NCBI GenBank assembly: GCA_027310845.1 | Contig: DAIDAB010000033.1 | Coordinates: 4,502-15,739, forward strand | Length of the DNA: 11,238 bases | Direction: 5' to 3' | DNA from: a bacterium | GTDB taxonomy: Archaea > Thermoproteota > Nitrososphaeria > Nitrososphaerales > CADDZS01 | Shown: positions 1 through 6,833 of the stretch, piece after piece | Position numbering within the stretch: position 1 is the stretch's first letter | Layout: every line of letters begins with the position of its first letter | Translations under genes and position numbers: made by a program | Notes under the pieces: model-generated | What the model was told of the DNA's origin: nothing | What the model saw: the letters and a program-made list of their open reading frames with translations, nothing else | Database searches by the model: none

Positions 1-242
1 CTCTCGCCTTTTTTGATTCTTGAATTTTCCATGACTTTTAAGAATAATTGCATATCCTCTTTCACTTCAATATGAGTCAGGCCTGAGTTACGTCTATACG
101 CGCTTCTTTTGTGGTATTGAATTTGTATTTGAGTTGGATCAACATTAGACTGCCAGAGTTCTGCAGAGTTTTCAGGAGGAATCCAGAGAGACCGCAAATT
201 TGCACCAGCATAAATGTCCAATCGCAAACTCTCTATGCTCAA
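1..242 (-). CDS. Hypothetical protein, partial at left edge
   Basis: The minus strand is open from a TAG at 314-312 to the window edge, about 103 codons. The translation looks like real protein, for example RLDIYAGANLRSLWIPPEN, then QIQIQYHKRSAYRRNSGL, then IEVKEDMQLFLKVMENS. No ATG lies in the first part. The best start is TTG at 242-240 (other TTGs follow at codons 6 and 8), with a TATA-like ATATAG at about 298-293, which leaves a leader of roughly 28 bases. I do not recognise the family and see no signal peptide or membrane segment. It is divergent from the gene at 326. The lack of an ATG could also mean a 5'-truncated remnant. The frame is fairly secure; the start is not. Confidence 0.5.
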   Translation of the reverse strand, partial: MSIESLRLDIYAGANLRSLWIPPENSAELWQSNVDPTQIQIQYHKRSAYRRNSGLTHIEVKEDMQLFLKVMENSRIKKGE

Positions 243-289
243 AGATCGAATGATTATGCCTAAACTTCTTGAAAAGGGATGTGGGGAAT

Positions 290-299
290 TACTATATGT
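290..299 (+). promoter_or_regulatory. TATA-like box of the 326 gene
   Basis: The A/T-rich stretch TACTATATGT lies about 30 bases before the ATG at 326. That spacing suits an archaeal TATA box serving a leaderless mRNA. The core is nearly symmetric and sits between divergent genes, so it could also serve the leftward fragment. Confidence 0.45.
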
Positions 300-325
300 A
301 TTCGACCTAATCTAAGCCTTTGCAC

Positions 326-1147
326 ATGCCCAGGCGTCAAGACATTGTCTTGCTTGGAATTACTCTGCTCCTAATCATTTCGCCCTTTCTTTCAACTCGC
401 TTCGCTTTATTGACTGTGAACGCAACAACGAACACTGCGCCACCATTGTGGGGCTTTACCGGAGCTTATGCAAACTACACTTTCAGCGAAGTGAGTTCAA
501 ATCACGCAGTTGATTCGGGATGGGAGGCCTACACAATTAACGAAGTCAATCTGACATCTGATACATTCAATATGACGACCACCGTCTACGATCCTGCACA
601 GTCGTATGCTGGCCGAAGTTACGTTAGTTACGGAGCTGTCTTTCAGCTCAATCAGTCACTAGGGTTCTCAGCTCTCAACACGACCGAACTGGCGTCATTG
701 AATCAAGGTTTATTGCCTGGAGCTCCCAACGAGAACATCACCGTAATTACCGCAACCTCAGTGACTGTGAAGGCAGGCACCTTCCAAGCAGATGAAGTCG
801 CTGCGCGAGACAACTCGAGCCTAATATGGGTTAGTAGTTATTCAGGTCTTGTCTTAAAATCAACTCTCACATTCACTCAGAGCAATGGCGCGTCTAGCGG
901 TCAAACTGCTCATCTTGTGACTGAACTTTCTACTACGAATGTTCCAACAAGCGAACCTTCGGTTTTCACAAATCAATGGCTTGTAATTGGTATCGTTGGG
1001 ACCGTGGTTGCAGTTGTCGCAACTGTGGTCCTTGTGTTGCGACGCCACAAGATCGAGACTCCCACCCCGAGCGCTCCCGCCGCTGCGCCACCATCTGAAC
1101 CTTCTTCGCAGTCCTCTGATCCTGAAAGCACTATGCCCAATAGCTAG
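326..1147 (+). CDS. Exported, C-terminally membrane-anchored protein of unknown function
   Basis: This 273-residue protein (counted from ATG 326; a TTG six bases upstream is possible) has an N-terminal hydrophobic signal or anchor at residues 8-30 after MPRRQD. An ectodomain of about 180 residues follows, rich in Ser/Thr/Asn and beta-prone. It has many N-x-S/T sequons (NYT, NLT, NMT, NQS, NTT, NIT, NSS), as in archaeal surface glycoproteins. One transmembrane helix lies at about 217-238, followed by RRHK and a Pro/Ser/Ala-rich tail of about 35 residues on the presumed inner side. This is the layout of a single-pass archaeal surface protein. I recognise no catalytic domain. ATG is preferred because of the TATA spacing. 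Its 3' end faces hsp20, 17 bases away. It is likely a real gene; the function is unknown. Confidence 0.8.
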   Translation: MPRRQDIVLLGITLLLIISPFLSTRFALLTVNATTNTAPPLWGFTGAYANYTFSEVSSNHAVDSGWEAYTINEVNLTSDTFNMTTTVYDPAQSYAGRSYVSYGAVFQLNQSLGFSALNTTELASLNQGLLPGAPNENITVITATSVTVKAGTFQADEVAARDNSSLIWVSSYSGLVLKSTLTFTQSNGASSGQTAHLVTELSTTNVPTSEPSVFTNQWLVIGIVGTVVAVVATVVLVLRRHKIETPTPSAPAAAPPSEPSSQSSDPESTMPNS

Positions 1148-1164
1148 ACCAACACGTCAGTCTG

Positions 1165-1683
1165 TCACTTTACTTGAATCTTGTGAGTCTTTGTTTCTGT
1201 AGGGGTCTTCTTAGGAATTTTGACTTCCAGGAGGCCATTCGTTACGGTGGCATCCGCCTTCTCAGGTATCACTTCTTCGGGAAAAGCAATGCTTCGCTTG
1301 ACTTTGGAGTACGTTCGTTCCCTGTGCACAAAACCCTCGTTCTTTTCATCTATGGCAGTCTCAGCTTCTCCTTCGATTTTGATGTCTTTCGGCGTCACCG
1401 TAATGTTGAGTTTTTCCTTCGGGATCCCGGGCACCTCTGCTCGCACACGATACTCAGTGCCAGAATCTATGAGATCTGCAAACGCGCGCCTAGTGTCAGG
1501 AAATTCAAATGCACGCCACCTTGGCGCGAGCCAGTTGCTTTCAAATGGATGGGCGAACGAACTGTCGAGTCTTTTTGTGAAATCAGCGAAGACCCTATCG
1601 ATTTCTCGAGCATAATCATCCGGGCTCCACACTGCCATCTCGCTCCTCTTTTTCGGTTTCTGCATGCTTTTCTTCTCGGGCAA
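1165..1683 (-). CDS. hsp20: Small heat shock protein, Hsp20/alpha-crystallin family
   Basis: This is an ATP-independent cytosolic holdase chaperone of 172 residues. The N-terminal arm (about 1-65) is Lys-rich and then aromatic. The alpha-crystallin domain spans about 70-160, with the typical EVPGIPKEKLNITV strand pair, an IKIEGEAE strand, HRERTYSKVKRSIAFPEEV, and the family signature A-x-x-x-NGLLEVKIPKK. A short tail follows. The longest frame starts at TTG 1683, with an AAAGGAAG Shine-Dalgarno-like stretch at 1700-1693. ATGs at 1665 or 1638 are alternatives that would only shorten the variable arm. A TATA-like TTAAAT sits at 1728-1723, and a perfect 18-bp palindrome lies just upstream of it. 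The family call is certain; the start is less so. Confidence 0.95.
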   Translation of the reverse strand: MPEKKSMQKPKKRSEMAVWSPDDYAREIDRVFADFTKRLDSSFAHPFESNWLAPRWRAFEFPDTRRAFADLIDSGTEYRVRAEVPGIPKEKLNITVTPKDIKIEGEAETAIDEKNEGFVHRERTYSKVKRSIAFPEEVIPEKADATVTNGLLEVKIPKKTPTETKTHKIQVK

Positions 1684-1721
1684 ACTGTATTTCTTCCTTT
1701 AAGATCCATGTCATACAGTCT

Positions 1722-1728
1722 GATTTAA
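1722..1728 (-). promoter_or_regulatory. TATA-like box of hsp20
   Basis: TTAAATC on the minus strand would place transcription start near 1700, just ahead of the purine-rich AAAGGAAG and the TTG start. It is a short motif and is supported mainly by position. Confidence 0.35.
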
Positions 1729-1739
1729 GAGGTAGGGCA

Positions 1740-1757
1740 ATTCTCATGCATGAGAAT
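1740..1757. promoter_or_regulatory. 18-bp perfect palindrome, candidate operator
   Basis: ATTCTCATGCATGAGAAT is a perfect inverted repeat with no spacer. It begins 11 bases upstream of the likely hsp20 TATA box and about 95 bases upstream of the divergent MOSC gene. A dyad of this length beside a heat-shock promoter suggests a dimeric DNA-binding regulator. The regulator is not visible in the window. Confidence 0.45.
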
Positions 1758-1851
1758 GAGCTAGGCAATCTGTAAAGTCGCACTTCGTATGCTTAATTAC
1801 CATTGTGGATTAGATCCGAATACTAACCAAACTTCTCTCTGCGTGGACTAG

Positions 1852-2565
1852 ATGGAAAGAATAGGGACTCTTAGATTTCTAAGCAGGTACCCTGTCAAAG
1901 GGATGATGGGTGAAGACCTCAAAGTCGCCCGAGTGTCAAGACATGGGATAACCGGTGACAGAGTCTTTGCATTTGTCGATGAGAACAGCCAGAACAAGAA
2001 ATTCCCTTGGATGACTGCCCGTCAGAGGAATGAGATGATTCTTTTCAAACCACGATTCCTTGATCCATCGCATGAATTTACCAAAGTTGAAATTCTGACA
2101 CCTGAGGGATCGGCATACAACCTACCAAGCATTGAATTTGAGGAGTATCTCCAGAGAAGGTTCCAAAATCAACTCAGACTGCAATACTCCGATGAGGGCA
2201 TGAAGGACAGCAAGCCCCTGTCCATGTTAGGACTCCAGACGCTCGATGCCCTGAAAATCGAACTCGGCATAGATCTTCTCAGGCATGAACGCTTTCGAGA
2301 GAACTTCTATGTGCAGTGGGAGGACCGAGGCCCCTACTACGAGAACGAGCTCGTAGGAAAATCGCTCAAGATTGGAGAAGTGATCCTCAAGATAGACAAG
2401 AAGAACGGAAGGTGCGTGGTTCCGACTTTAGATCCCGATAACGCTGCATCCTCTGGGAAAATACTGGAAATGATAAAACGCAATCACGACGGTTGCTTTG
2501 GAGTCTATGGCGTTCCTGAAAGGGAAGGAGAAGTGCGTGTCGGAGATTCGGTTTTCCTCATCTAG
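1852..2565 (+). CDS. MOSC-domain protein (mARC/YcbX-like)
   Basis: The 237-residue protein has the MOSC N-terminal beta-barrel (about 1-95), seen in LRFLSRYPVKGMMGEDL and HGITGDRVFAFVDE. The MOSC core (about 120-237) follows, with PLSMLGLQTLDAL, ERFRENFYV and ENELVGKSLKIGEVILKI. The hallmark cysteine is Cys188 in NGRCVVPTLDPD, and the tail is VRVGDSVFLI. Proteins of this fold bind molybdenum cofactor through that cysteine and reduce N-hydroxylated compounds or act in sulfur transfer. The substrate cannot be told here. The length fits a stand-alone archaeal protein without the 2Fe-2S ferredoxin domain of longer YcbX forms. The start is ATG, with only a weak A/T box (GAATACTAAC) about 30 bases upstream. 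It is divergent from hsp20. Confidence 0.9.
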   Translation: MERIGTLRFLSRYPVKGMMGEDLKVARVSRHGITGDRVFAFVDENSQNKKFPWMTARQRNEMILFKPRFLDPSHEFTKVEILTPEGSAYNLPSIEFEEYLQRRFQNQLRLQYSDEGMKDSKPLSMLGLQTLDALKIELGIDLLRHERFRENFYVQWEDRGPYYENELVGKSLKIGEVILKIDKKNGRCVVPTLDPDNAASSGKILEMIKRNHDGCFGVYGVPEREGEVRVGDSVFLI

Positions 2566-2628
2566 CCGGAATCCCAGATTATCTTCCGCATTCTGTAGAT
2601 TGCTCTAAATCACTCAGGTTGAGGCTAT

Positions 2629-2951
2629 CTATCGCAGATTATGTAATTCTGCCTTATGAACCGTCCTCTTCAAGACATAATCAAAGAACCTTTGCGTTGC
2701 ATTCTCATCGGGGCTAGTCCATTCGGCTCAAAGCGTAGTCTTCTTCTCTACTCTTCTCAATGCAGATAGGAGCAACGGTTTAGTTCTTTGGCATGGCTTC
2801 CTTCCATCTCCGCTTCAATAATAAATCCTCCGTTTGCATCTTCTGCCTTTTTGACAGACCCTTTCTTTACCAGTTCCTCAAGAACAGTCCTAATAGAAAT
2901 TGGATTCGAGCTACTTACCTTTGCCACAAGCTTGAAGCGTTTGCTGGTCAT
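2629..2951 (-). pseudogene. Disrupted small conserved archaeal gene (frameshift plus in-frame TGA)
   Basis: The first 59 codons from ATG 2951 read MTSKRFKLVAKV...FIIEAEMEGSHAKELNR and then run into a stop. One base out of frame, near 2777-2773, the reading continues smoothly as LLLSALRRVEKKTTL, meets TGA at 2730-2728, and continues in the same frame as AEWTSPDENATQRFFDYVL to a TAG at 2631-2629. Restoring one base and reading TGA as an original CGA (Arg) gives a coherent protein of about 107 residues containing ALRRVEKKT-LRAEWT. From memory this resembles a small protein conserved in Thaumarchaeota and relatives, function unknown. Two independent lesions favour a decaying copy over a sequencing slip. 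A TATA-like TTTATTA at 2989-2983 would allow leaderless transcription of the first 64 codons. Confidence 0.72.
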
Positions 2952-2981
2952 GTTCTCGTCGATACAACCAATAGAGCTCTC

Positions 2982-3278
2982 TTAATAAATGACCACACGG
3001 TCTTCTCCTCGGCCTGATTTCTTCCGCCTGCGCAATACAATCTTGCGCGGCTCTATTCTTTCTATAACAGGGACCAAAGAATTGCCGTGCATGCCAAAGT
3101 GGAAATGCATGGATCTGTGATTTGCTACATCTGCCGCTCTGTCTCGAAGGTGGTCCTTTACGGCTGTAGGAGTTTCCCGTTTTGTAATGCATTTGTCGTG
3201 GAGCCCACTTCGATGGCATGGATAAATTCCGTCTTAAGCATGCATGGGCAGTTCCTTCTTTTGGAGTGAATTGCTCAT
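2982..3278 (-). pseudogene. Possible second gene remnant upstream of the broken gene
   Basis: On the minus strand a frame from ATG 3278 reads MSNSLQKKELPMHA, hits TAA at 3236-3234, and then stays open for 83 codons to TAA 2984-2982. The open part contains TAVKDHLRDRAADVANH and PVIERIEPRKIVLRRRKKS, and its composition and codon use look coding. It has no ATG until codon 42 of that stretch. Between 3241 and 3161 a different frame (MLKTEFIHAIEVGSTTNAL) also looks protein-like, as if frameshifts had split the gene. I do not recognise the family. This could be chance, but 460 bp between the pseudogene and the tRNA hold nothing better. Confidence 0.3.
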
Positions 3279-3414
3279 CGGCTCCGTTGTTGTACTAAGC
3301 GAGGCCAGCAAAAAATCTTCCATGCTTAATGAAGACAAGAACTTTCATATGACGAAGCGGACTTATCAAGCGAGACGTTGCTGCTCTGCGTATGTATGCA
3401 AGAAGGGATGTTGG

Positions 3415-3622
3415 TAGCCCGGCTCAGATTCGAACTGAGGTCACCAGGTGTCTTCTTCGAACCGCAATCCAGTCGGATTTGGTCCTAGATCCAGAGCCTG
3501 GTATAGGGAGGAGAGTGCGGCTATTTTGCGCCCTCACTTATCCTTAGCCCAACCTGGTGATTGGCCACTAGACTCGGCGACAGCTTCTCTAGTTACGCTG
3601 AGAAAGCCACCTCGACCGGGCT
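3415..3622 (-). tRNA. tRNA-Gln(CTG) with four proposed introns
   Basis: The 5' acceptor AGCCCGG (3622-3616) pairs perfectly with CCGGGCT (3422-3416). The discriminator is A3415, and CCA follows in the DNA (3414-3412). The T-arm is CTCAG-TTCGAAT-CTGAG. The anticodon stem CCAGG (3501-3497) pairs with CCTGG (3448-3444) around the loop CTCTGGA, anticodon CTG at 3494-3492. The D-stem is GTCT with GGAT, and the D-loop AGTGGCCAA carries the GG. Exons are 3622-3613, 3572-3561, 3543-3540 (only GGAT), 3502-3491 and 3449-3415, together 73 bases. Introns are 3612-3573 (40), 3560-3544 (17), 3539-3503 (37) and 3490-3450 (41, canonical 37/38). Bulge-helix-bulge pairing is good for intron 1 (CGGT with GCCG, then a long inner helix) and intron 2 (GGCC with GGCT). 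Introns 3 and 4 have three of four central pairs. Exact junctions are inferred. Confidence 0.85.
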
Positions 3623-3654
3623 TCATCCGGGCTGAATCACGCTCTCTTTTGAGC

Positions 3655-3664
3655 CCAATATAGC
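3655..3664 (-). promoter_or_regulatory. TATA-like box of tRNA-Gln
   Basis: On the minus strand TGCTATATTG lies about 35-40 bases before the mature 5' end. This would start the transcript near 3634, giving a leader of about 11 bases. That leader contains a second copy of the acceptor sequence AGCCCGG (3633-3627). Confidence 0.4.
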
Positions 3665-3728
3665 ACTTGTGTTTGGACTTTTGGATACGTTTAATTGAAT
3701 TGCATTTCCAAAAAAGTCAGAGATCAAA

Positions 3729-4880
3729 TTGATTGACGAAGACGAACTGCTACTCATCCCCGGTCCTACAACTCTGAGCTCAAAAGTTCGCGCAGCTATG
3801 GCTAGGCCTCAGCAAAGCCACGTCGCTCCTGAATTTTACAACACCTTCAAAGAGTCTCTTGATCTTTCAAGATACCTCTTTTGTAACACAAAAGGATTGC
3901 AGTTCCTCTTTACTGGCTCTGGAACGATAGGTATGGAGTCCGCAGCGATTTCTCTGCTTGAACCGGGAGATAGAGTGCTCTCGATTGAGACAGGATATTT
4001 CGGGCACAGGTTTACTATGATAGCAGAAATTCATGGTGCTAAGGTAGATGCAATTGTGACGCCGCTTGGGAAAAAAGCTGATCCCGATCTCGTCGAAAAA
4101 CGATTGAAATCTGACAAATACAAGGCGGTGTTATTCACGCATGTTGATACTTCCACCTCTGTGATGAATGACACTTATGAGCTCAGCCAGCTTGCTCACA
4201 ACAACGGAGCTTTCGCTGTTTGCGATTCGGTCTGTGGAATTGGCGGAGCTCCACTTATCTTTGACAGCGCAGGCGCGGACATTGTTCTAACCGGGTCGCA
4301 AAAGGCGATAGCGGCCCCACCTGGAGCCACGTTGCTTGCCGTCTCAAATGAAGCTTTTTCCGCGATGGAAAAAAGAAAAACTGCGATTGCTTCTTACTAC
4401 ATGGACCTAGTGAGATGGAAGCCAATCATGGACGATCCGAAGATCTATCTTACGACGCCAGCAGTCCAAGTGATGCTTGGTCTCCACGAGGCCCTTGTCG
4501 AAATAAAGGAGGAGGGAATCGAGAACAGGTGGAGGCGTCACAAGATCCTCGCCAATGCTCTCCAGGCGGGGCTTGAAGCGCTTGAGTTGGAACCAGCTGC
4601 TGAAGTACACAGCAGAGCTCCTACAGTAACGTCTTTTTACACTCCGCCTGGCAGATCAGCAGAAATTCAGGAGACACTCAGGTCCGAGTACGGAATACAC
4701 ATCGCGAGAGGCTTTGGAGAGTACAAGGACACTATGCTCCGAATTGGCCACTTTGGAAACTTTTCTGCAACAGACGTGCTTTCGCTCCTCGGAGCCCTTG
4801 AGCTAGTACTCACAAAAAGCGTCAGACCTTCGCCAGGAAAGGCGATTGAAGTTGCTGAGCCGTTGCTCCGCGCGGCATAA
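3729..4880 (+). CDS. PLP-dependent aminotransferase, alanine-glyoxylate/serine-pyruvate type
   Basis: This class V (fold type I) aminotransferase of 383 residues resembles the AgxT/SgaA/PucG group. These enzymes transfer the amino group of alanine or serine, usually to glyoxylate to make glycine, in the cytosol. Visible motifs are LLIPGPT (8-14), SHVAPEF (30-36), TGSGTIGMESA (62-72), the cofactor aspartate D166 in CDSVCGIGG, Lys192 in TGSQKAIAAPPG as the likely Schiff-base lysine, and Arg338 in MLRIGHFG for the substrate carboxylate. The start is TTG at 3729. An in-frame TGA at 3696-3698 leaves no upstream ATG, and an A/T-rich GTTTAATTG about 35 bases upstream fits a leaderless mRNA. Its TAA is immediately followed by the stop of the convergent argS. 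Substrate preference cannot be read from sequence. Confidence 0.93.
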   Translation: MIDEDELLLIPGPTTLSSKVRAAMARPQQSHVAPEFYNTFKESLDLSRYLFCNTKGLQFLFTGSGTIGMESAAISLLEPGDRVLSIETGYFGHRFTMIAEIHGAKVDAIVTPLGKKADPDLVEKRLKSDKYKAVLFTHVDTSTSVMNDTYELSQLAHNNGAFAVCDSVCGIGGAPLIFDSAGADIVLTGSQKAIAAPPGATLLAVSNEAFSAMEKRKTAIASYYMDLVRWKPIMDDPKIYLTTPAVQVMLGLHEALVEIKEEGIENRWRRHKILANALQAGLEALELEPAAEVHSRAPTVTSFYTPPGRSAEIQETLRSEYGIHIARGFGEYKDTMLRIGHFGNFSATDVLSLLGALELVLTKSVRPSPGKAIEVAEPLLRAA

Positions 4881-6833
4881 TCATATCTTTTCGAGTACTT
4901 CGATTCCAAGAAAGCCCAAAGCGTGCCTTAACACGTTCATGGTGCCCTTTACAAGAGCTACCCGAGCATTCCTTATCGACTCATCGGGCTCTTGCACGAC
5001 TCGGTTGATCTCATAGAACTTGTTGAATGCTTCGCAGAGTTCAAATGAGTAATGAGCAACCCACTTAGGCGCGAGCATTTTCACTGCTTTTTCAACTGCG
5101 ATGTCAAACTTTGAAACCGCCGTTATGAGTTCGACTTCGCTTTTGCTTTTGAGAAGGTTCCCGCTAATCTCTGATTCTCCGGAAAGTGGCTCGACCACAT
5201 TGGAAATAATGCTGGATGCTCTTGCATAAGTATAGAGCATATAGGGTCCAGTTTCCCCAACTAACCTAAGCGAATCCTCGTAGTCAAACACGATCATCTT
5301 GTCAAGATCCTGTTTCAGGAGACTGAAACGTATCGCTGAAATTGCAAGTTTTTCTGAAACGTTGTCTAGCCAGCTTGAATCTGTGACATCGGGGTTTCTC
5401 TTCTTTGTCTCCTGGAGAGCCTTCTCCTTTACAAGATCCAGTGCGTCGTCAGCATTGATGTAAGTCCCCTTTCTGCCAGACATGGTAATAATGCGTGCGC
5501 TCTCTTGACCCATTCCCGATTCTGCAGTACCGAGTTTCGAAAGAATGGTCGCCATCTTTGAGCTCAAAGAGATGATCGAATAGTCTACGTGGACATAACG
5601 CTCGGAGAGATCGCTTTCCGATAGCTGCTCAAGGATTCGGCGAATTATTCTTTGAAGTCTTGATTGTCTTGCATCAATTACGGTGAGACTTTTATCGGCT
5701 CCCCAGGGTATAGGCGAAATCTTTGTCTCACCAGCACTTGTCATTGTTCGCCACAGATCCTTTCCATTGGGTTGCACAATGTATTTGCTGTAAGAAAACA
5801 TGTCCTGAATAATGCCGAGTTTTAGAGCGGCAAACGGCGTGTCTTTAGCGATGTAGGTAGCTGTGCCATCACTTCGAACAAGCACTTTGTCTTCTCCCTC
5901 TGTCTCGCCCTCAATGGACACAATCCAGCATCCTGCAAGCTTTCCTTCTGTTTCAAGCTTTGCGATTTGCTTTTTCTTCAATTCCTCAAAAAGTGTCTGC
6001 CACAGTTTTGTCGCGATGATATCTGATTCAAAGATAAGTACATCATAAAACGCCCCAAACCGCCAGCAGGTCTTCAGTTGCTCTCTCAATATTCTATCCG
6101 TGATTCGAGAGGCAAGGGGAAAAATCTGCGGATTGTGCTCTTCTATGGCTTTAAGGATCTGCTTTTGTTTCTCTTTGAGGGATCGATCTTCTTCATATTT
6201 GCGATTGACTGCGACGTAGATTGTATCGCCAGTGTAGTGATCGTACTTCACGCCTGCCGGAGCCTCCTCGGAAAACCCGGAGTGAACAAGCCCAACAAGA
6301 ATATCCGCAACCTGAAGCCCAGAGTCGTCAATGTAGTTTAGCACATGCACGTCAAACGAAGTGAAAGCAAACAACCTCGCAAGACAGTCACCCAGAGCCA
6401 CATTCCTGAGATGCCCGATATGAAGCGCCTTATTCGGATTCACCGCAGTGTGCTCGATCAGAACCGTCTTTCCTGTGCCGAGCTTCACGCGCCCGTACTC
6501 TTCGTCTTGCGAGCGTGATAGGACATCGGTGAAGAAACTATCTCTCTTGAGTTTGAAGTTCAGAAATCCTGCTGGGTGGCCATCTATCGACTCGATGTAT
6601 TTGGAGGTCGGAATATATCTCTCGGCGGCATGTCTTGCAACGTTATAAACCACCTGGCCAGGACCTTTTCGCAGGCTACGCCCCAAAATGAATCCGATCC
6701 GAAAAGAGAGATCACCAAATGCTTTGTTAGGCGGTTCTGTCCATTCAAGACTCGAAGGTCGCGAATAGCCCAGCGCGTCAAGTGTTGAAAGTATGATTCC
6801 TTTTGACTCTTCTACGAATTCACGAAAGCTCAT
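4881..6833 (-). CDS. argS: Arginyl-tRNA synthetase
   Basis: This class I synthetase charges tRNA-Arg. It has 650 residues counted from ATG 6833. It has the N-terminal additional domain (about 1-110, with KAFGDLSFRIGF), the Rossmann catalytic domain with EHTAVNPNKALHIGHLRN (HIGH at 138-141), VRSDGTATYIAKDT (319-332), and MSGRKGTYIN (451-460) in place of KMSKS, as is usual for ArgRS. The C-terminal helical DALR anticodon-binding domain ends in FNKFYEINRVV and an ALGFLGIEVL tail. The frame stays open 45 codons further upstream, but that stretch overlaps the phosphatase gene and is Cys/Arg-rich shadow sequence. ATG 6833 overlaps the phosphatase stop as ATGA, which implies translational coupling. 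tRNA-Arg lies 840 bases upstream, divergently. Confidence 0.97.
   Translation of the reverse strand: MSFREFVEESKGIILSTLDALGYSRPSSLEWTEPPNKAFGDLSFRIGFILGRSLRKGPGQVVYNVARHAAERYIPTSKYIESIDGHPAGFLNFKLKRDSFFTDVLSRSQDEEYGRVKLGTGKTVLIEHTAVNPNKALHIGHLRNVALGDCLARLFAFTSFDVHVLNYIDDSGLQVADILVGLVHSGFSEEAPAGVKYDHYTGDTIYVAVNRKYEEDRSLKEKQKQILKAIEEHNPQIFPLASRITDRILREQLKTCWRFGAFYDVLIFESDIIATKLWQTLFEELKKKQIAKLETEGKLAGCWIVSIEGETEGEDKVLVRSDGTATYIAKDTPFAALKLGIIQDMFSYSKYIVQPNGKDLWRTMTSAGETKISPIPWGADKSLTVIDARQSRLQRIIRRILEQLSESDLSERYVHVDYSIISLSSKMATILSKLGTAESGMGQESARIITMSGRKGTYINADDALDLVKEKALQETKKRNPDVTDSSWLDNVSEKLAISAIRFSLLKQDLDKMIVFDYEDSLRLVGETGPYMLYTYARASSIISNVVEPLSGESEISGNLLKSKSEVELITAVSKFDIAVEKAVKMLAPKWVAHYSFELCEAFNKFYEINRVVQEPDESIRNARVALVKGTMNVLRHALGFLGIEVLEKI

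Noticed and set aside
1174..1728. Long plus-strand frames opposite hsp20
   Set aside because: They are antisense shadows of a clear Hsp20 gene and contain no domain-like sequence.
2911..3219. A 102-codon minus-strand frame
   Set aside because: It covers the start of the broken conserved gene in another frame, has odd composition (Arg/Cys/Gln-rich) and no recognisable pattern.
3544..3612. A class II (Leu/Ser) tRNA reading of the 3415-3622 locus, suggested by GCCGAG and a CAC/GTG arm
   Set aside because: No matching anticodon stem and acceptor were found, while the Gln(CTG) solution gives perfect acceptor, anticodon and T stems with standard loop lengths.
3448..3663. A 71-codon plus-strand frame across the tRNA-Gln region
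   Set aside because: The DNA is explained by the tRNA and its introns on the other strand; the translation is Arg/Pro/Ser-rich and featureless.
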